The position numbers and the translations under genes were made by a program. Of a stretch of 64,000 nt of DNA, positions 36,227-45,167 are shown piece after piece (the first letter of the stretch is position 1; each line of letters opens with the position of its first letter). The notes under the pieces are model-generated. The model was not told the DNA's origin. It did no database searches and was given only the letters and a program-made list of their open reading frames with translations. Source of the DNA: Methanosarcina sp. UBA289 (GTDB taxonomy: Archaea > Halobacteriota > Methanosarcinia > Methanosarcinales > Methanosarcinaceae); the NCBI GenBank assembly GCA_002496565.1, contig DAKJ01000024.1, positions 10,637 through 74,636 of the forward strand. The letters are read 5' to 3'.

Positions 36227-36902
36227 GAATGTCGTCCTCTCTGTTTTGATATGATTATAAGCTCTATGCCGTGGGAAACCCTGTCCACGCTGAAAAGACC
36301 TTAAGGTCTTTTCCATTGATTACAACCGACAGGTTGCGGTTTTCAGTTAGTTGTTTCTCCGGTGAATTATGAATACGCTCAATAGTCAAAAGCATTATTT
36401 AAGTTATTCCTTATGAATAAACACAAAGCAAATTAATTTCTAATGATTTAATGTTTTTCCTTCAACAATTTTTATTTTTTAATTTTATATGTTTCATCTT
36501 GCCTCTTTAGATAATGCAATATAGAGCCTTACTGTGGTTTATTTGTCTGCCTCTATATGCTTGCCTGAAACTTATTATCACTATTTCTGTCTTCATATAA
36601 TATATATGATCTTCTTTCAGGTTCTGAAATATATAGTTTTCCTGGGACATAAGGCAAACAGGACTTGAAAAATCCTCTAAGTTAGTTCCTGATATCAAAA
36701 CCATTGATTTATTAAATTCTATAGGTTTCAGCCAGGATTTGACAGATACTATCTGAGAATATAGTTATAAGGAGTATCTGGATCATTACATTCACAGGGG
36801 ATTTTTTCCGGGAATAACTTCTGGATTTTAGAATTTATTGATTTTTTTTATTATTTGGGGGAATCTGGTTGAATTTCTACTTTATTCTTTTTTGTTGAAT
36901 TT
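36227..36902. other. 676-bp intergenic stretch with short tandem repeats
   Basis: AT-rich upstream DNA of pdxS, no gene recognised. At 36868-36950 three imperfect units of about 30 bp share ATTTCTACT(C/T)(C/T)ATTC and extend into the 3' end of the PAP2 gene. They look like slippage products and may have created the last residues of that protein. Confidence 0.55.
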
Positions 36903-37976
36903 CTACTCCATTCCGTTCTTTTTTAATGTATTTCTACTCCATTCTGTGTTCTGGCTGCTTAGGAGCTCTTCTCTTCTATACAGGTTGAGCTTTGTGCAGA
37001 CGACTACAGATACCCAGATCGTAGATGCAGGTATGAAAGCTTCTAAGAATTCGATGAGTTTAAAACTGAAATAAGCTGTAGTTTCGAGAGTCTCGAACCC
37101 GACACCAAGAATAAAACTGGAGACTCCAAAGAGTAGAAGTGCAGTAGCTATTCTCAAAACTCTCTGTTCAACACTTCCCTCATCATTAGGAAGCCCTTTT
37201 CGTATAATCAGAACGTATGCCGCATTCGTGCCAAGGAAGAAACCTGCTACATCAGCACTTATCAGAGATAAGGCTGTCAGAACAGGAGGGATAACAAACA
37301 GAATGAAGTACAAAATTAGGTTCTTATGCCTGAATGCGAGTTCAAAATTCTCTTTCTTGAAAAATTCTTCTTTCAGGGAGCTTTTGAGAAAGAGAGTAAA
37401 AGTAATCAGTAAAAATAAGCCTATAATAGCTCCTCCCATTATGTCTCCCAGAAAATGTCTTCCCAGGTACATCCTCGACAAAGCTACAAGAAATATCATA
37501 ACAGGAGCCATCAATTTAATTATCCGTCTGTTGAAAATCTCGGAGCTTCCTCCCCAAAGTGCAGTTGTAATTGCGACATGCCCGGAAGGGAAACCGAAAG
37601 GAGAATGGTTAAGCGTTTCTTGAAGGCGGAAGGTCTCAAGGACTTCTTTGTCGGGAAGTTTAAATATACCTTCAGATCCTTCCCCACTGAAAGGCGAGGT
37701 ATTTTTCACTCCATATTCAAGGTTAAGGACTTTATTATCTACATAATCCGGCCTTGGAAAGGCGACCACTGTCTTAATGATTTCGGTAATCAGACCTGTC
37801 CAGATTAAGAGCTGGAACAGAAGAAAACCTTTCCGGAAATTAATCCCGAAAGTTACGATAATTACTATGGCAGCTAAAAAAGCCGACGATCCCATTGAAG
37901 TTATCAAAATCATGAGGGATGTAAGCCAATCGTTTCCAAGTGATTGCAGATAGAGTATAGGTTCAGTCTGAAACAA
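36903..37976 (-). CDS. PAP2-family membrane phosphatase
   Basis: 357 residues with about ten hydrophobic segments. The three phosphatase motifs are all present: KTVVAFPRP (C1, K-x6-RP), FPSGHVAI (C2, catalytic His) and SRMYLGRHFLGD (C3, SR-x5-H-x3-D). It probably dephosphorylates an isoprenoid or phospholipid phosphate at the outer membrane face (family knowledge). An extra C-terminal membrane bundle of about 120 residues follows the catalytic core. Monocistronic: 320 bp separate its start from the ramA-like gene, with nothing visible in that gap. Confidence 0.85.
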   Translation of the reverse strand: MFQTEPILYLQSLGNDWLTSLMILITSMGSSAFLAAIVIIVTFGINFRKGFLLFQLLIWTGLITEIIKTVVAFPRPDYVDNKVLNLEYGVKNTSPFSGEGSEGIFKLPDKEVLETFRLQETLNHSPFGFPSGHVAITTALWGGSSEIFNRRIIKLMAPVMIFLVALSRMYLGRHFLGDIMGGAIIGLFLLITFTLFLKSSLKEEFFKKENFELAFRHKNLILYFILFVIPPVLTALSLISADVAGFFLGTNAAYVLIIRKGLPNDEGSVEQRVLRIATALLLFGVSSFILGVGFETLETTAYFSFKLIEFLEAFIPASTIWVSVVVCTKLNLYRREELLSSQNTEWSRNTLKKNGME

Positions 37977-38297
37977 GGGCTCTGACTCCTTATTTAAACA
38001 TTTGCCTGCAGATATGCTCAGTTTTATCCAAAAAGTCTCGGGTTAAACTGCATATCTGGAATCAGTAAAAAATCTAGTTCTATTTCGTATAATTGAGTTT
38101 ATGACGATGTATTCTAGAAAACTATTTTATATTTATATTGTTTTGTACCTATGTATAGCTGGAATCCTCTTCAGGGTTGGATACTTATTATTTAATTTAC
38201 TGAGTATAATTACCTGTAAGATCTGAGTAAAACTACTCTTGTAAGATCTAAGTAAAATTACTCTTGTAATATTACTGTTCCGCTCTTCTGTTTCATT

Positions 38298-39899
38298 TTA
38301 CTGTCCTATCTCTATGGACTCTGGAAGTTCCAGCTTAAAGTCACTGATCGAGAACCTCTTTTCAGGGCACCTTTCTTCACATCTTCTGCAGGCAGTACCG
38401 AGACATCTTTCGTTGTTGATCTTAAAACTCTCAGATTCTCTTGAAAGTGCCTCTTCTGGGCATTCTTTCACACAGGTATCACAACCGCTGCACTGAATGG
38501 TAGCGGTAAAACCATATTTTGACTCCACGATCTCCAGGCTTTTTCCAAGTTCGTGGATATCCGTTTCAGATTTTTTTTCAATAATGACTTCATGATATTT
38601 TTGCGGAACAGGCTGGATGCCTGATCTTTCGAGGTTTGAGTTATACTTTTCAAGCGGCATCCCTTCATTCCAGAGGGCTATTTCCTGGACGTAGATAGCT
38701 TCAAAGGTTGGGGATGAGGCAAACATTACATGATTTGAAAGTACCGATTTCTTCATTTCATTAAGGTAGGAGAGGTAGTCAGGGTCGAGGGCAAGGTCTT
38801 TTGCAAGTTCCAGGGAAGTATTTCCGCACTGGATAATCCGTTTCGGTGTTGCAGGCACAATGCCTGTAAAGCGGGCTTTTAGAGGGTCCACATACGTTCC
38901 ACTTGCCCCGCATATGTACATTGTTTCCAGATCTTCGTATGCTATCCCTGCCTCATGCATCAGGGTCAGTTGACCTGCTCTCAGGGCTCCGAAGGCTTTT
39001 CCGGCTTCTATTACATCTTCCTCTGTAAACGTAATTCCCTTTCCTAGCCGAATTATACCGCCTTCAATATGAGGAGGCTTTATTATGCCAGTTACAAGCC
39101 CTGCATACATAAGGGCAATTACACCCGTACCTGTAATTCCCTTTGTAGGATATCCGGTGGCTTTAAAAGTCCTGTTGCGCAGATCTATTCTTGGCCCTTC
39201 TACCAGCCTGAGTTTTTCATCAAGGACAAGCGCTTGCCAGCCTCCGGAAAGCTTCAGGTCGGCAATCGCTCCAGGCGTTGCCAGCATCCCTTTGCTGATC
39301 TGCTGTCCTTCGATAACAGGGCCTGCAGCAGCCGATCCTGTGTATATTCTGTCGCCTACTCTCAGGGCCATCTCGGCATTTGTCCCGTAATCCGTGACCA
39401 TACACGTTTCGGGAGTGTCCAGAAACCCGCTCTTTATCATCATAGCAAGGGCATCAGCTCCGATTTCATGCCTTACCGAAGGCGGGATAATCACATCAAC
39501 ATCGGCATAAAGCCCGATCTCATTTCCTGAAACTATATGCCCGTTCCTTTCCAGAGGCTTTACATGTATTTTCTCGAGGGCGTTTTTTCCCGCAAATGCA
39601 AGGTCCCTGATTTCTATTCCTTCAAATAGCGACAATTGGATCGGATTTCCACAAACGGCTATACGCCTGAGGTTTTCTGGCTTAAGGTTACTTACCAGGG
39701 AGTTTATGGCTGAAATAAGAATCTCATGGGCTATACCCTGCCCATAACTAATCGCAAAGTCCATATGGTCAACGACATTTGCGCCAGGGAGCGGGTTTCT
39801 GGACAAAATTGCAGTCCTGAGAACGGAAGAATCCGTAAGATTTAGGAGCTGGGCTCTAATCCCGCTGGTACCAATATCGATATTTATTGCCTGATCCAT
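38298..39899 (-). CDS. ramA: RamA-like corrinoid activation protein (ATP-dependent, two Fe-S clusters)
   Basis: 533 residues. RamA-type proteins use ATP to reduce inactive Co(II) corrinoid proteins back to Co(I) (family knowledge). Residues 1 to about 460 are the ASKHA-like part: AINIDIGTSGIRAQLLNL, TDYGTNAEMALRVGDR and YICGASGTYVDPLKAR. The C-terminus has two clusters: C470-C473-C476-C480 (regular CX2CX2CX3C) and C499-C504-C507-C511, where the first spacing is CX4C. It is the last gene of the methyltransferase operon, 245 bp after the corrinoid gene. Which RamA paralogue this is cannot be told from sequence alone. Confidence 0.85.
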   Translation of the reverse strand: MDQAINIDIGTSGIRAQLLNLTDSSVLRTAILSRNPLPGANVVDHMDFAISYGQGIAHEILISAINSLVSNLKPENLRRIAVCGNPIQLSLFEGIEIRDLAFAGKNALEKIHVKPLERNGHIVSGNEIGLYADVDVIIPPSVRHEIGADALAMMIKSGFLDTPETCMVTDYGTNAEMALRVGDRIYTGSAAAGPVIEGQQISKGMLATPGAIADLKLSGGWQALVLDEKLRLVEGPRIDLRNRTFKATGYPTKGITGTGVIALMYAGLVTGIIKPPHIEGGIIRLGKGITFTEEDVIEAGKAFGALRAGQLTLMHEAGIAYEDLETMYICGASGTYVDPLKARFTGIVPATPKRIIQCGNTSLELAKDLALDPDYLSYLNEMKKSVLSNHVMFASSPTFEAIYVQEIALWNEGMPLEKYNSNLERSGIQPVPQKYHEVIIEKKSETDIHELGKSLEIVESKYGFTATIQCSGCDTCVKECPEEALSRESESFKINNERCLGTACRRCEERCPEKRFSISDFKLELPESIEIGQ

Positions 39900-40144
39900 A
39901 TTTTATCCCAGGATTTTTTATGAAGTTTTTGTTCATCCCTTTACAGTTTATGCTTTCTTACTTTTCTTGTTTTTTCGTTTTCATTTTCTATTCCTGATCC
40001 TTCTTTTCACTTTTCATCATTCCTTATTTGTTTACCTTACAGCACTTATTTTCTGACCAGCATTTATTTCACAATTTATGATTTAATATGAGAGATAAAG
40101 CTCGAAGAAGAAAAATAAAAAGAGAACTGGAAAGTAGAATAAAA

Positions 40145-40972
40145 TCAGTATAGTTCCTTGCGGGCTTCTTTCCAGCTCTTTCCTGCACAGATTTTCTTTG
40201 CAATTTTTACTGCGTCAAGCGGGGTTTTTCCATATATCGAGTTGCCAAAGGTGTCGACAAAATGCCTGTCTATGGCAGCCCCGCCACAGGCTACAGGAAC
40301 GTCCTCAGAGTCCAGAATCTCTGCAAGGTCTTTAAGGCCTCCTTTGGTTGTGCTCATAAGGGTCGTTCCGGTAACAAGGTCAGCGTTTGTTGCTTTTACA
40401 GCTCTAACGGCTGCTTCCACTGTTATGTCTCTTCCAAGATCAACTACTTCGAAACCGTTTGCCCTGAGAATAGCAGCTACAATATTCTTGCCTATGTCAT
40501 GTACATCTCCTTCGATAACGAGGGATACTACCTTACCCTGGGAGGGGACTTCTCCTATTCTTTCCTGGCAGAGTTCCACTCCTCCTATAAGGGCTTCGTT
40601 TGCCAGCAGGATTTCAGGCACGTAGCTCTCTCCCATGTCGTAAAGCTCACATACGGTCTGAATTCCGGGCATAAGAGCATTTAAGACCAGGTCTGTAGGA
40701 TCTTTTCCTTTTCCAAGCAGGGTAACTGTGAGGTTTATTGTTTCGGCGCGGTCTCCCGCTATCACTGCTTCTGCCACAGCTGTGTATTCGGGGTCTTTCG
40801 GCTTGTTCTGTTTCTTTATCTGGTCAGCGACAGTCATTTGTTTGTTTCTATCTCCAAGGTCAACCCCGAGGCCGATCATGATCCCTTCTTCAATGAGTCT
40901 TTTAAACTTTGCAGGTTCTTTTTCTTTCATTTCGAATATCTTCTGAACTGCAACGTCGATGTGCCTGATCAT
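40145..40972 (-). CDS. Methyltransferase corrinoid protein (MtaC/MtbC-like)
   Basis: 275 residues. The B12-binding domain has the base-off motif D-x-H-x-x-G (EGDVHDIGKNIVAAILRANG; the His is the lower cobalt ligand), then DLGRD, TGTTLMSTT and CGGAAIDRHF, closest in wording to MtaC. The helical cap domain (about 60-145) has VLNALMPGIQTVCELYDMG. Relative to MtaC the N-terminus is about 20 residues longer, with an unusual LGVDLGDRNKQMTVADQIKK segment. It accepts a methyl group and hands it to the neighbouring methyltransferase. Its start overlaps the methyltransferase stop by 4 bp. Confidence 0.88.
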   Translation of the reverse strand: MIRHIDVAVQKIFEMKEKEPAKFKRLIEEGIMIGLGVDLGDRNKQMTVADQIKKQNKPKDPEYTAVAEAVIAGDRAETINLTVTLLGKGKDPTDLVLNALMPGIQTVCELYDMGESYVPEILLANEALIGGVELCQERIGEVPSQGKVVSLVIEGDVHDIGKNIVAAILRANGFEVVDLGRDITVEAAVRAVKATNADLVTGTTLMSTTKGGLKDLAEILDSEDVPVACGGAAIDRHFVDTFGNSIYGKTPLDAVKIAKKICAGKSWKEARKELY

Positions 40973-42072
40973 TCCTGCATCCCTCCGAGCACATTTTCTT
41001 TCATATTCCTACCAATACCGACTCCAATCTGCCTGACAAGATCTTCAACATCGTCGTATTTCGGAATTGGGGTCTCTTTACAGGCCCTTACATATGCTCT
41101 GAGATTTTCAAGGGAGGTTCCAAATGAGACCCCACATGAAGTTCCTACAATATCAGTTCCCTGCAAGATGCATTCCCGGGTTCTGTTATAAACCTGTTCG
41201 GGAGTGCCGTTTGGCATCAGGTTTATGACGTCCAGGCTTCCTAGAATGGACATATCGTTGCCCATTACCTGACGGCAGTACCAGACTGGAACGGCATCAA
41301 AGGAGAAACAGTCAATTCCACTCTGTTTTATATAAGGCAGGAGTTTACTGGTATCTCCGCAGATGTGTAGGATCTGGGGACAGCTGATTTCCTGTGCTAT
41401 TCTTTTATGGGAAGGAAGTATGAACTCCCTGTATGTTTCCGATGAAATCAGATCACCGGAAGCCGAAGGATCAGCGAGGAAGATGATATGTCCCCCGTAA
41501 ATAATCTGCAACTTCCCGTAAGCTATCACGAAATCAGTTGCTGCTTCAATGAAGGCATGGGCTTTTTCCGGGTCGGTCTTTGTCCACCTGGCCATATTCT
41601 CAACACCTGCTATGTGACCTGCTACCGTAAATGGTGATGTAAGTACCGGGATGATAGGGAGCATGCCGTCGTAGCGCTTCCTCAGTTCTTCAATTGCTCC
41701 GAGCACTACTGGTATTCTTCCGGCTTCTTCCAGGTTATCTGGCCAGGTTATATCTGAGGGGTCTGTATAAGCAGGGCCAGTTACGGGAGGCCTGTCCGGT
41801 TTGTCCCAGTCAAGTTTGCACCCAAGAACTTCCGCCTCAAGAGAAATATCAAACTGGGGACGTGCAGCCTCAATGCCGCAAACCTCATAAGGAGAGGCTG
41901 CAAGGTCTGCCATCATCTTGCTGTCAAAGTGGGCTTTTGGCCAGGAGGCGTTGCATACCTGCATCAGTTCGGTTGTGGTCTGAGCGAGGGGATTTGCAGG
42001 GGGTACATAGTCAACCCTGCCTCCAAGCACTGCTGCCAGAACTCTTCGGGTTGGAGTCATTTCACTTACCAT
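40969..42072 (-). CDS. Methylcobamide:coenzyme M methyltransferase family (MtaA/MtbA/CmuA)
   Basis: 367 residues of the uroporphyrinogen decarboxylase-like zinc methyltransferases. The zinc site H-x-C...C is H236, C238 (ILHICGDTSKLL) and C313 (VGTSCGVSF). Other family marks: TPTRRVLAAVLGG at the start, GIEAARPQFDISLEAEVLGC, PVLTSPFTVA and FLADPSASGDLIS. It would move methyl from the cognate corrinoid protein to coenzyme M. AAGGAG lies 9 nt before the ATG at 42072; an ATG at 42081 abuts it and is less likely. First gene of the operon; no MtaB-, MtmB- or MttB-like substrate methyltransferase is nearby. Confidence 0.85.
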   Translation of the reverse strand: MVSEMTPTRRVLAAVLGGRVDYVPPANPLAQTTTELMQVCNASWPKAHFDSKMMADLAASPYEVCGIEAARPQFDISLEAEVLGCKLDWDKPDRPPVTGPAYTDPSDITWPDNLEEAGRIPVVLGAIEELRKRYDGMLPIIPVLTSPFTVAGHIAGVENMARWTKTDPEKAHAFIEAATDFVIAYGKLQIIYGGHIIFLADPSASGDLISSETYREFILPSHKRIAQEISCPQILHICGDTSKLLPYIKQSGIDCFSFDAVPVWYCRQVMGNDMSILGSLDVINLMPNGTPEQVYNRTRECILQGTDIVGTSCGVSFGTSLENLRAYVRACKETPIPKYDDVEDLVRQIGVGIGRNMKENVLGGMQE

Positions 42073-42843
42073 GCTATACATCTCCTTTTAATCTGCATCT
42101 AATATACTTTAAATTATATATTAATATGTTTGACTTTGCAGTCAGATCACCAAAGAATTCGTTTTTGAATGCCACCCACAGGGTAAAAGAAGTAGTGATC
42201 TGTTGTCAGGTAAAAGCCTGAAATGTCTTGTTTTCACGAGCCCTTTTGCAAGTTTTTTCCGAGTCCCTGAAATATATAAGAAAACTATCCTTTTTTGTGT
42301 AAGAGCCCACAGTTTTTACATTTACATCTATTAATATGAACTTTTGAATATTTAACTGAATGCTGTTAGCACAATAAAGAAAAACTTATATATTTCTCAA
42401 ATCTACACTGTATTAATTTATTTATAAACAGGGGTTGCCTAAGTAAACCTAACGGGTTCATGATTAAAAAACTGAAAATTTTCTGAAAGTTTATTGCACA
42501 GGATGCATATGACAAGATGATTGCTTTTTTGACAGGACATTGAAAAATTAGGCCTTGTAAGGATATTTAGCTCTTCAACCCGGTAAGTTGAGAGGATATT
42601 ATTTTCTAATTAGTCCGTTTTCTTTTTAATATAAAGATAGAGTTTTTAAAAATGGTATTACTTTTACCCGAGAGCCTGGGGATTTGTTTTTAACGTTTAC
42701 TTTTATTTTTTATCATTTTCTGAAGTAAATACAACTTTGCAACTCCCGAACACGTTTTTTAAAAAGAAGAAATATATCCTTAATTCTCTATATTATTAAT
42801 TATAAAAGTCAAACACAAAATCTCCCCTCAGGAATACAGTATC
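42073..42843. other. 771-bp divergent intergenic region
   Basis: AT-rich DNA between the methyltransferase operon (leftward) and a YdjM-like gene (rightward). It must carry both promoters. CTCTTCAAC...GTTGAGAG near 42572-42597 can pair with one bulge. No B12-box-like riboswitch sequence was recognised and no open frame is convincing. Confidence 0.5.
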
Positions 42844-43899
42844 ATGGTAAATGTAATTTCCCACCTCGGAGTAGGTTTTCTCATTGCTCTGGCTTTAGGC
42901 TTGAAAGAAAACAAACTGAGAGTTGTGGCCTTATTATCCACACTACCTGATCTGGATTATGTCCTGTACTCAACATTTATCTATGCCAATGACAGCCTGA
43001 GCCCTGAGGTAAGAAACCAGCTTTTTTACCTGATCGGACACAGAGAGTTTATGCATTCTATTCTTTTCATTTTTCTGATTACTTTTATTCTCTGGTTTAA
43101 GACTAAAGATTGGCTTTTTACGGTTGGAGGGTTCCAATCCCTCTTCTTTCATTCGTACCTGGATTATGTTACAAGCTGGAAAATGCGTCCCTTCTACCCG
43201 TTCAGTACAGATGCTTCCATTATGAGTGCGGCTTATTTCTTTGACCCTTTGCTAAATCTGCTTCCTCTCTTGCCTCCCTTCATTGTGATTATAGTAAATT
43301 TGAGTCATAGAGGAAAGATAAACGGAAAAATAAAGGGCTTTTGCACTTACATATCAAACATTGACGATAAGCTCTATGCCTCGCTTATTCTTTTGTTACT
43401 TGTCTGGCTTACCTTCATACCGGTCTCAAAAGCTTTCCTGATCAAGCAGATTTCTTGGACCGAAGAAGCTGAAATAAGCTATCAAAATACCTATCCAGAA
43501 TCTATGAATAAATTCCTGACGGCGTACTCTTATAATTCCACTCATTATAAAGTCCTAGAAATAAGTTATCTTTCAGGAATAGAGAAAAGTTCGTATGTTG
43601 AAAAAGTTTCTGTAAAAGGAAATGTCTCTGATGATGCTGCTTATGTTAAAAGAGCAGAAAACTTATACAGGGCAGGTGTTCCTCAGGAAATTGATTATCC
43701 GGTCTACGTGGTTTCCGAAACGAACGATTCTGTAACTGTTATTCTCAGTGATGCCAGAAATCCTTACATTAGAGAACTGGCTTATTTTAAATCATTTTAT
43801 AGGTTCGTTTTTGACAGGAAAAACGGAGAGGAATATGAAGTTTATGCAAGTATGCACGGAGGACAGGAGGAGAGATTAGGCAGAAACTGGTTTGGATGA
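42844..43899 (+). CDS. YdjM-like (LexA-binding, metal-dependent hydrolase-type) membrane protein, copy 1
   Basis: 351 residues. The membrane domain (about 1-215, five or six helices) has the family motifs SHLGVGFLIALALG, LPDLDYV, GHREFMHSILFIF and FFHSYLDYVTSWKMRPF; conserved His and Asp residues suggest a metal site. An extracytoplasmic C-terminal domain of about 130 residues follows, with ISYQNTYPESMNKFL and AENLYRAGVPQEIDYPVYV. The function is unknown in archaea. It is a clear paralogue of the gene at 45168, with the sod gene between them on the other strand. Confidence 0.75.
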   Translation: MVNVISHLGVGFLIALALGLKENKLRVVALLSTLPDLDYVLYSTFIYANDSLSPEVRNQLFYLIGHREFMHSILFIFLITFILWFKTKDWLFTVGGFQSLFFHSYLDYVTSWKMRPFYPFSTDASIMSAAYFFDPLLNLLPLLPPFIVIIVNLSHRGKINGKIKGFCTYISNIDDKLYASLILLLLVWLTFIPVSKAFLIKQISWTEEAEISYQNTYPESMNKFLTAYSYNSTHYKVLEISYLSGIEKSSYVEKVSVKGNVSDDAAYVKRAENLYRAGVPQEIDYPVYVVSETNDSVTVILSDARNPYIRELAYFKSFYRFVFDRKNGEEYEVYASMHGGQEERLGRNWFG

Positions 43900-44040
43900 T
43901 CTTACTTTGATTGGCTTTCGAGATCAATTGATTTTATTTTGATAAGACGAAGCTCAATTCAATAAAAATGAGTTAAGTCCAACAAAAAAATTTTCCGAAA
44001 TTTCCTACATATCCTTAAACTGTCCCTAATAAATAGTTGT

Positions 44041-44088
44041 TAGTCCGATTACTTATTTTTCCATAGCTGGTAAACTGTAATCGGACTA
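44041..44088. terminator. 12-bp perfect stem between convergent genes
   Basis: TAGTCCGATTAC (44041-44052) and GTAATCGGACTA (44077-44088) are exact reverse complements with a 24-nt loop. They lie in the 219-bp gap where the YdjM-like gene and sod converge. The position suits a bidirectional terminator or transcript-end stabiliser; the length of the stem would also suit a short mobile remnant. Confidence 0.55.
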
Positions 44089-44118
44089 GCGTGAAACCTT
44101 TAAAAAATGACTTTCTGG

Positions 44119-44730
44119 TTATTTCTGGATTTTCTTGAAATATTTGTCGATTTCTTCCCAGTTAATTATATTCCAGAATCCTCCTATGAACTTACCCCTA
44201 TCGTTCTTGTAATCAATATAATAAGCATGCTCCCATACATCAAGAGCCATAAGTATCGGGTAATCCGGAACTATATTCACATTGTGCTTTTCTATCTGCA
44301 TGATCATAAGTCTCTTTGTATCATTACAGAAAGTTAAGGCTGCCCAGCCGGAACCTTCAACACTGGATGCGACCTGGGTAAACTCCTTCTTAAATCTCTC
44401 AAAACTTCCAAAGTTATCTTTAATCATCTCAGACAGTTCACCCACAGCTTCTTTGCTTGCATTGCTTTCAGGAGTCATCTCCCACCAGAAATAGTCATGA
44501 AGGACATGCCCACCAAGGTTAAAAGTCAGAGCTTTTGCACTGGCCTTATAATCGAAGTCAGTCCCTTCTTTCCTCGCCTTGTCCATCATCTCTATAAGTG
44601 AGTTTGCATTGGTCACATAAGCCTGATGATGCTTGTCGTGGTGAATGCGTAGCTGTTCTTCGGAAATGTAAGGTTCAAGGTCTGAATAGCCATATTTCAA
44701 ATCCGGTAGTTTGTATAACCCTTTAGCCAT
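44119..44730 (-). CDS. Superoxide dismutase (Fe/Mn family)
   Basis: 203 residues. Dismutates superoxide to oxygen and peroxide. Metal ligands are seen in LRIHHDKHHQAYV (His), NLGGHVLHDYFWWEM (His) and DVWEHAYYIDYKNDRGK (Asp and His, the family signature DxWEHAYY). The sequence does not settle iron against manganese. There is no signal peptide, so it is cytoplasmic. Unusual neighbours: it sits alone on the minus strand between two paralogous membrane-protein genes. Confidence 0.92.
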   Translation of the reverse strand: MAKGLYKLPDLKYGYSDLEPYISEEQLRIHHDKHHQAYVTNANSLIEMMDKARKEGTDFDYKASAKALTFNLGGHVLHDYFWWEMTPESNASKEAVGELSEMIKDNFGSFERFKKEFTQVASSVEGSGWAALTFCNDTKRLMIMQIEKHNVNIVPDYPILMALDVWEHAYYIDYKNDRGKFIGGFWNIINWEEIDKYFKKIQK

Positions 44731-45000
44731 GTTGTTTTCCCCTATTCCTGGTTGCTGGTTTTGCCAAATTTGTTTGAAACTTGCCCCCGTTATTTGCTTG
44801 GCCGTTATTTACTCAACATAGAGTTCATGTATCGGACTCAAGATTTAAGCTTCGGTTCAAGAAAATTCAATTACAAATTCTGCTAACCAGTTTCCCCTTA
44901 ACAATATTAACAGAAATTTGTCACTTATATGATCCTGCCTGGCGATTTTAAGGTGAATCTAAAGTGACTCTGTTGTTTTATCTTTTCAATTACATATTAG

Positions 45001-45016
45001 ATTGCCATATGGCAAT
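45001..45016. promoter_or_regulatory. 16-bp perfect palindrome in a divergent promoter region
   Basis: ATTGCCATATGGCAAT reads the same on both strands. It lies 271 bp before sod and 152 bp before the second YdjM-like gene, inside their shared 437-bp upstream region (44731-45167), which otherwise holds no gene. The size and symmetry fit a dimeric regulator's operator. Confidence 0.5.
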
Positions 45017-45167
45017 TCTAAATGCAGAATATAGTTATACACCCCATCTATTTAAAGGTAAAAGATGCAAACTATAATAAATTTTGCAAAAATTCGTTCA
45101 GGTTATTCGTCAGAAGATTTGCGTTTCATCAAAAATAAAAATAAAAGGTTATTCAGGGATAAAGCAA

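Noticed and set aside
36838..37074. 78-codon plus-strand frame at the PAP2 3' end
   Set aside because: Antisense to the PAP2 gene over half its length and built on imperfect tandem repeats.
42073..42843. A cobalamin riboswitch before the corrinoid operon
   Set aside because: Looked for a B12-box-like consensus and associated stems and saw none.
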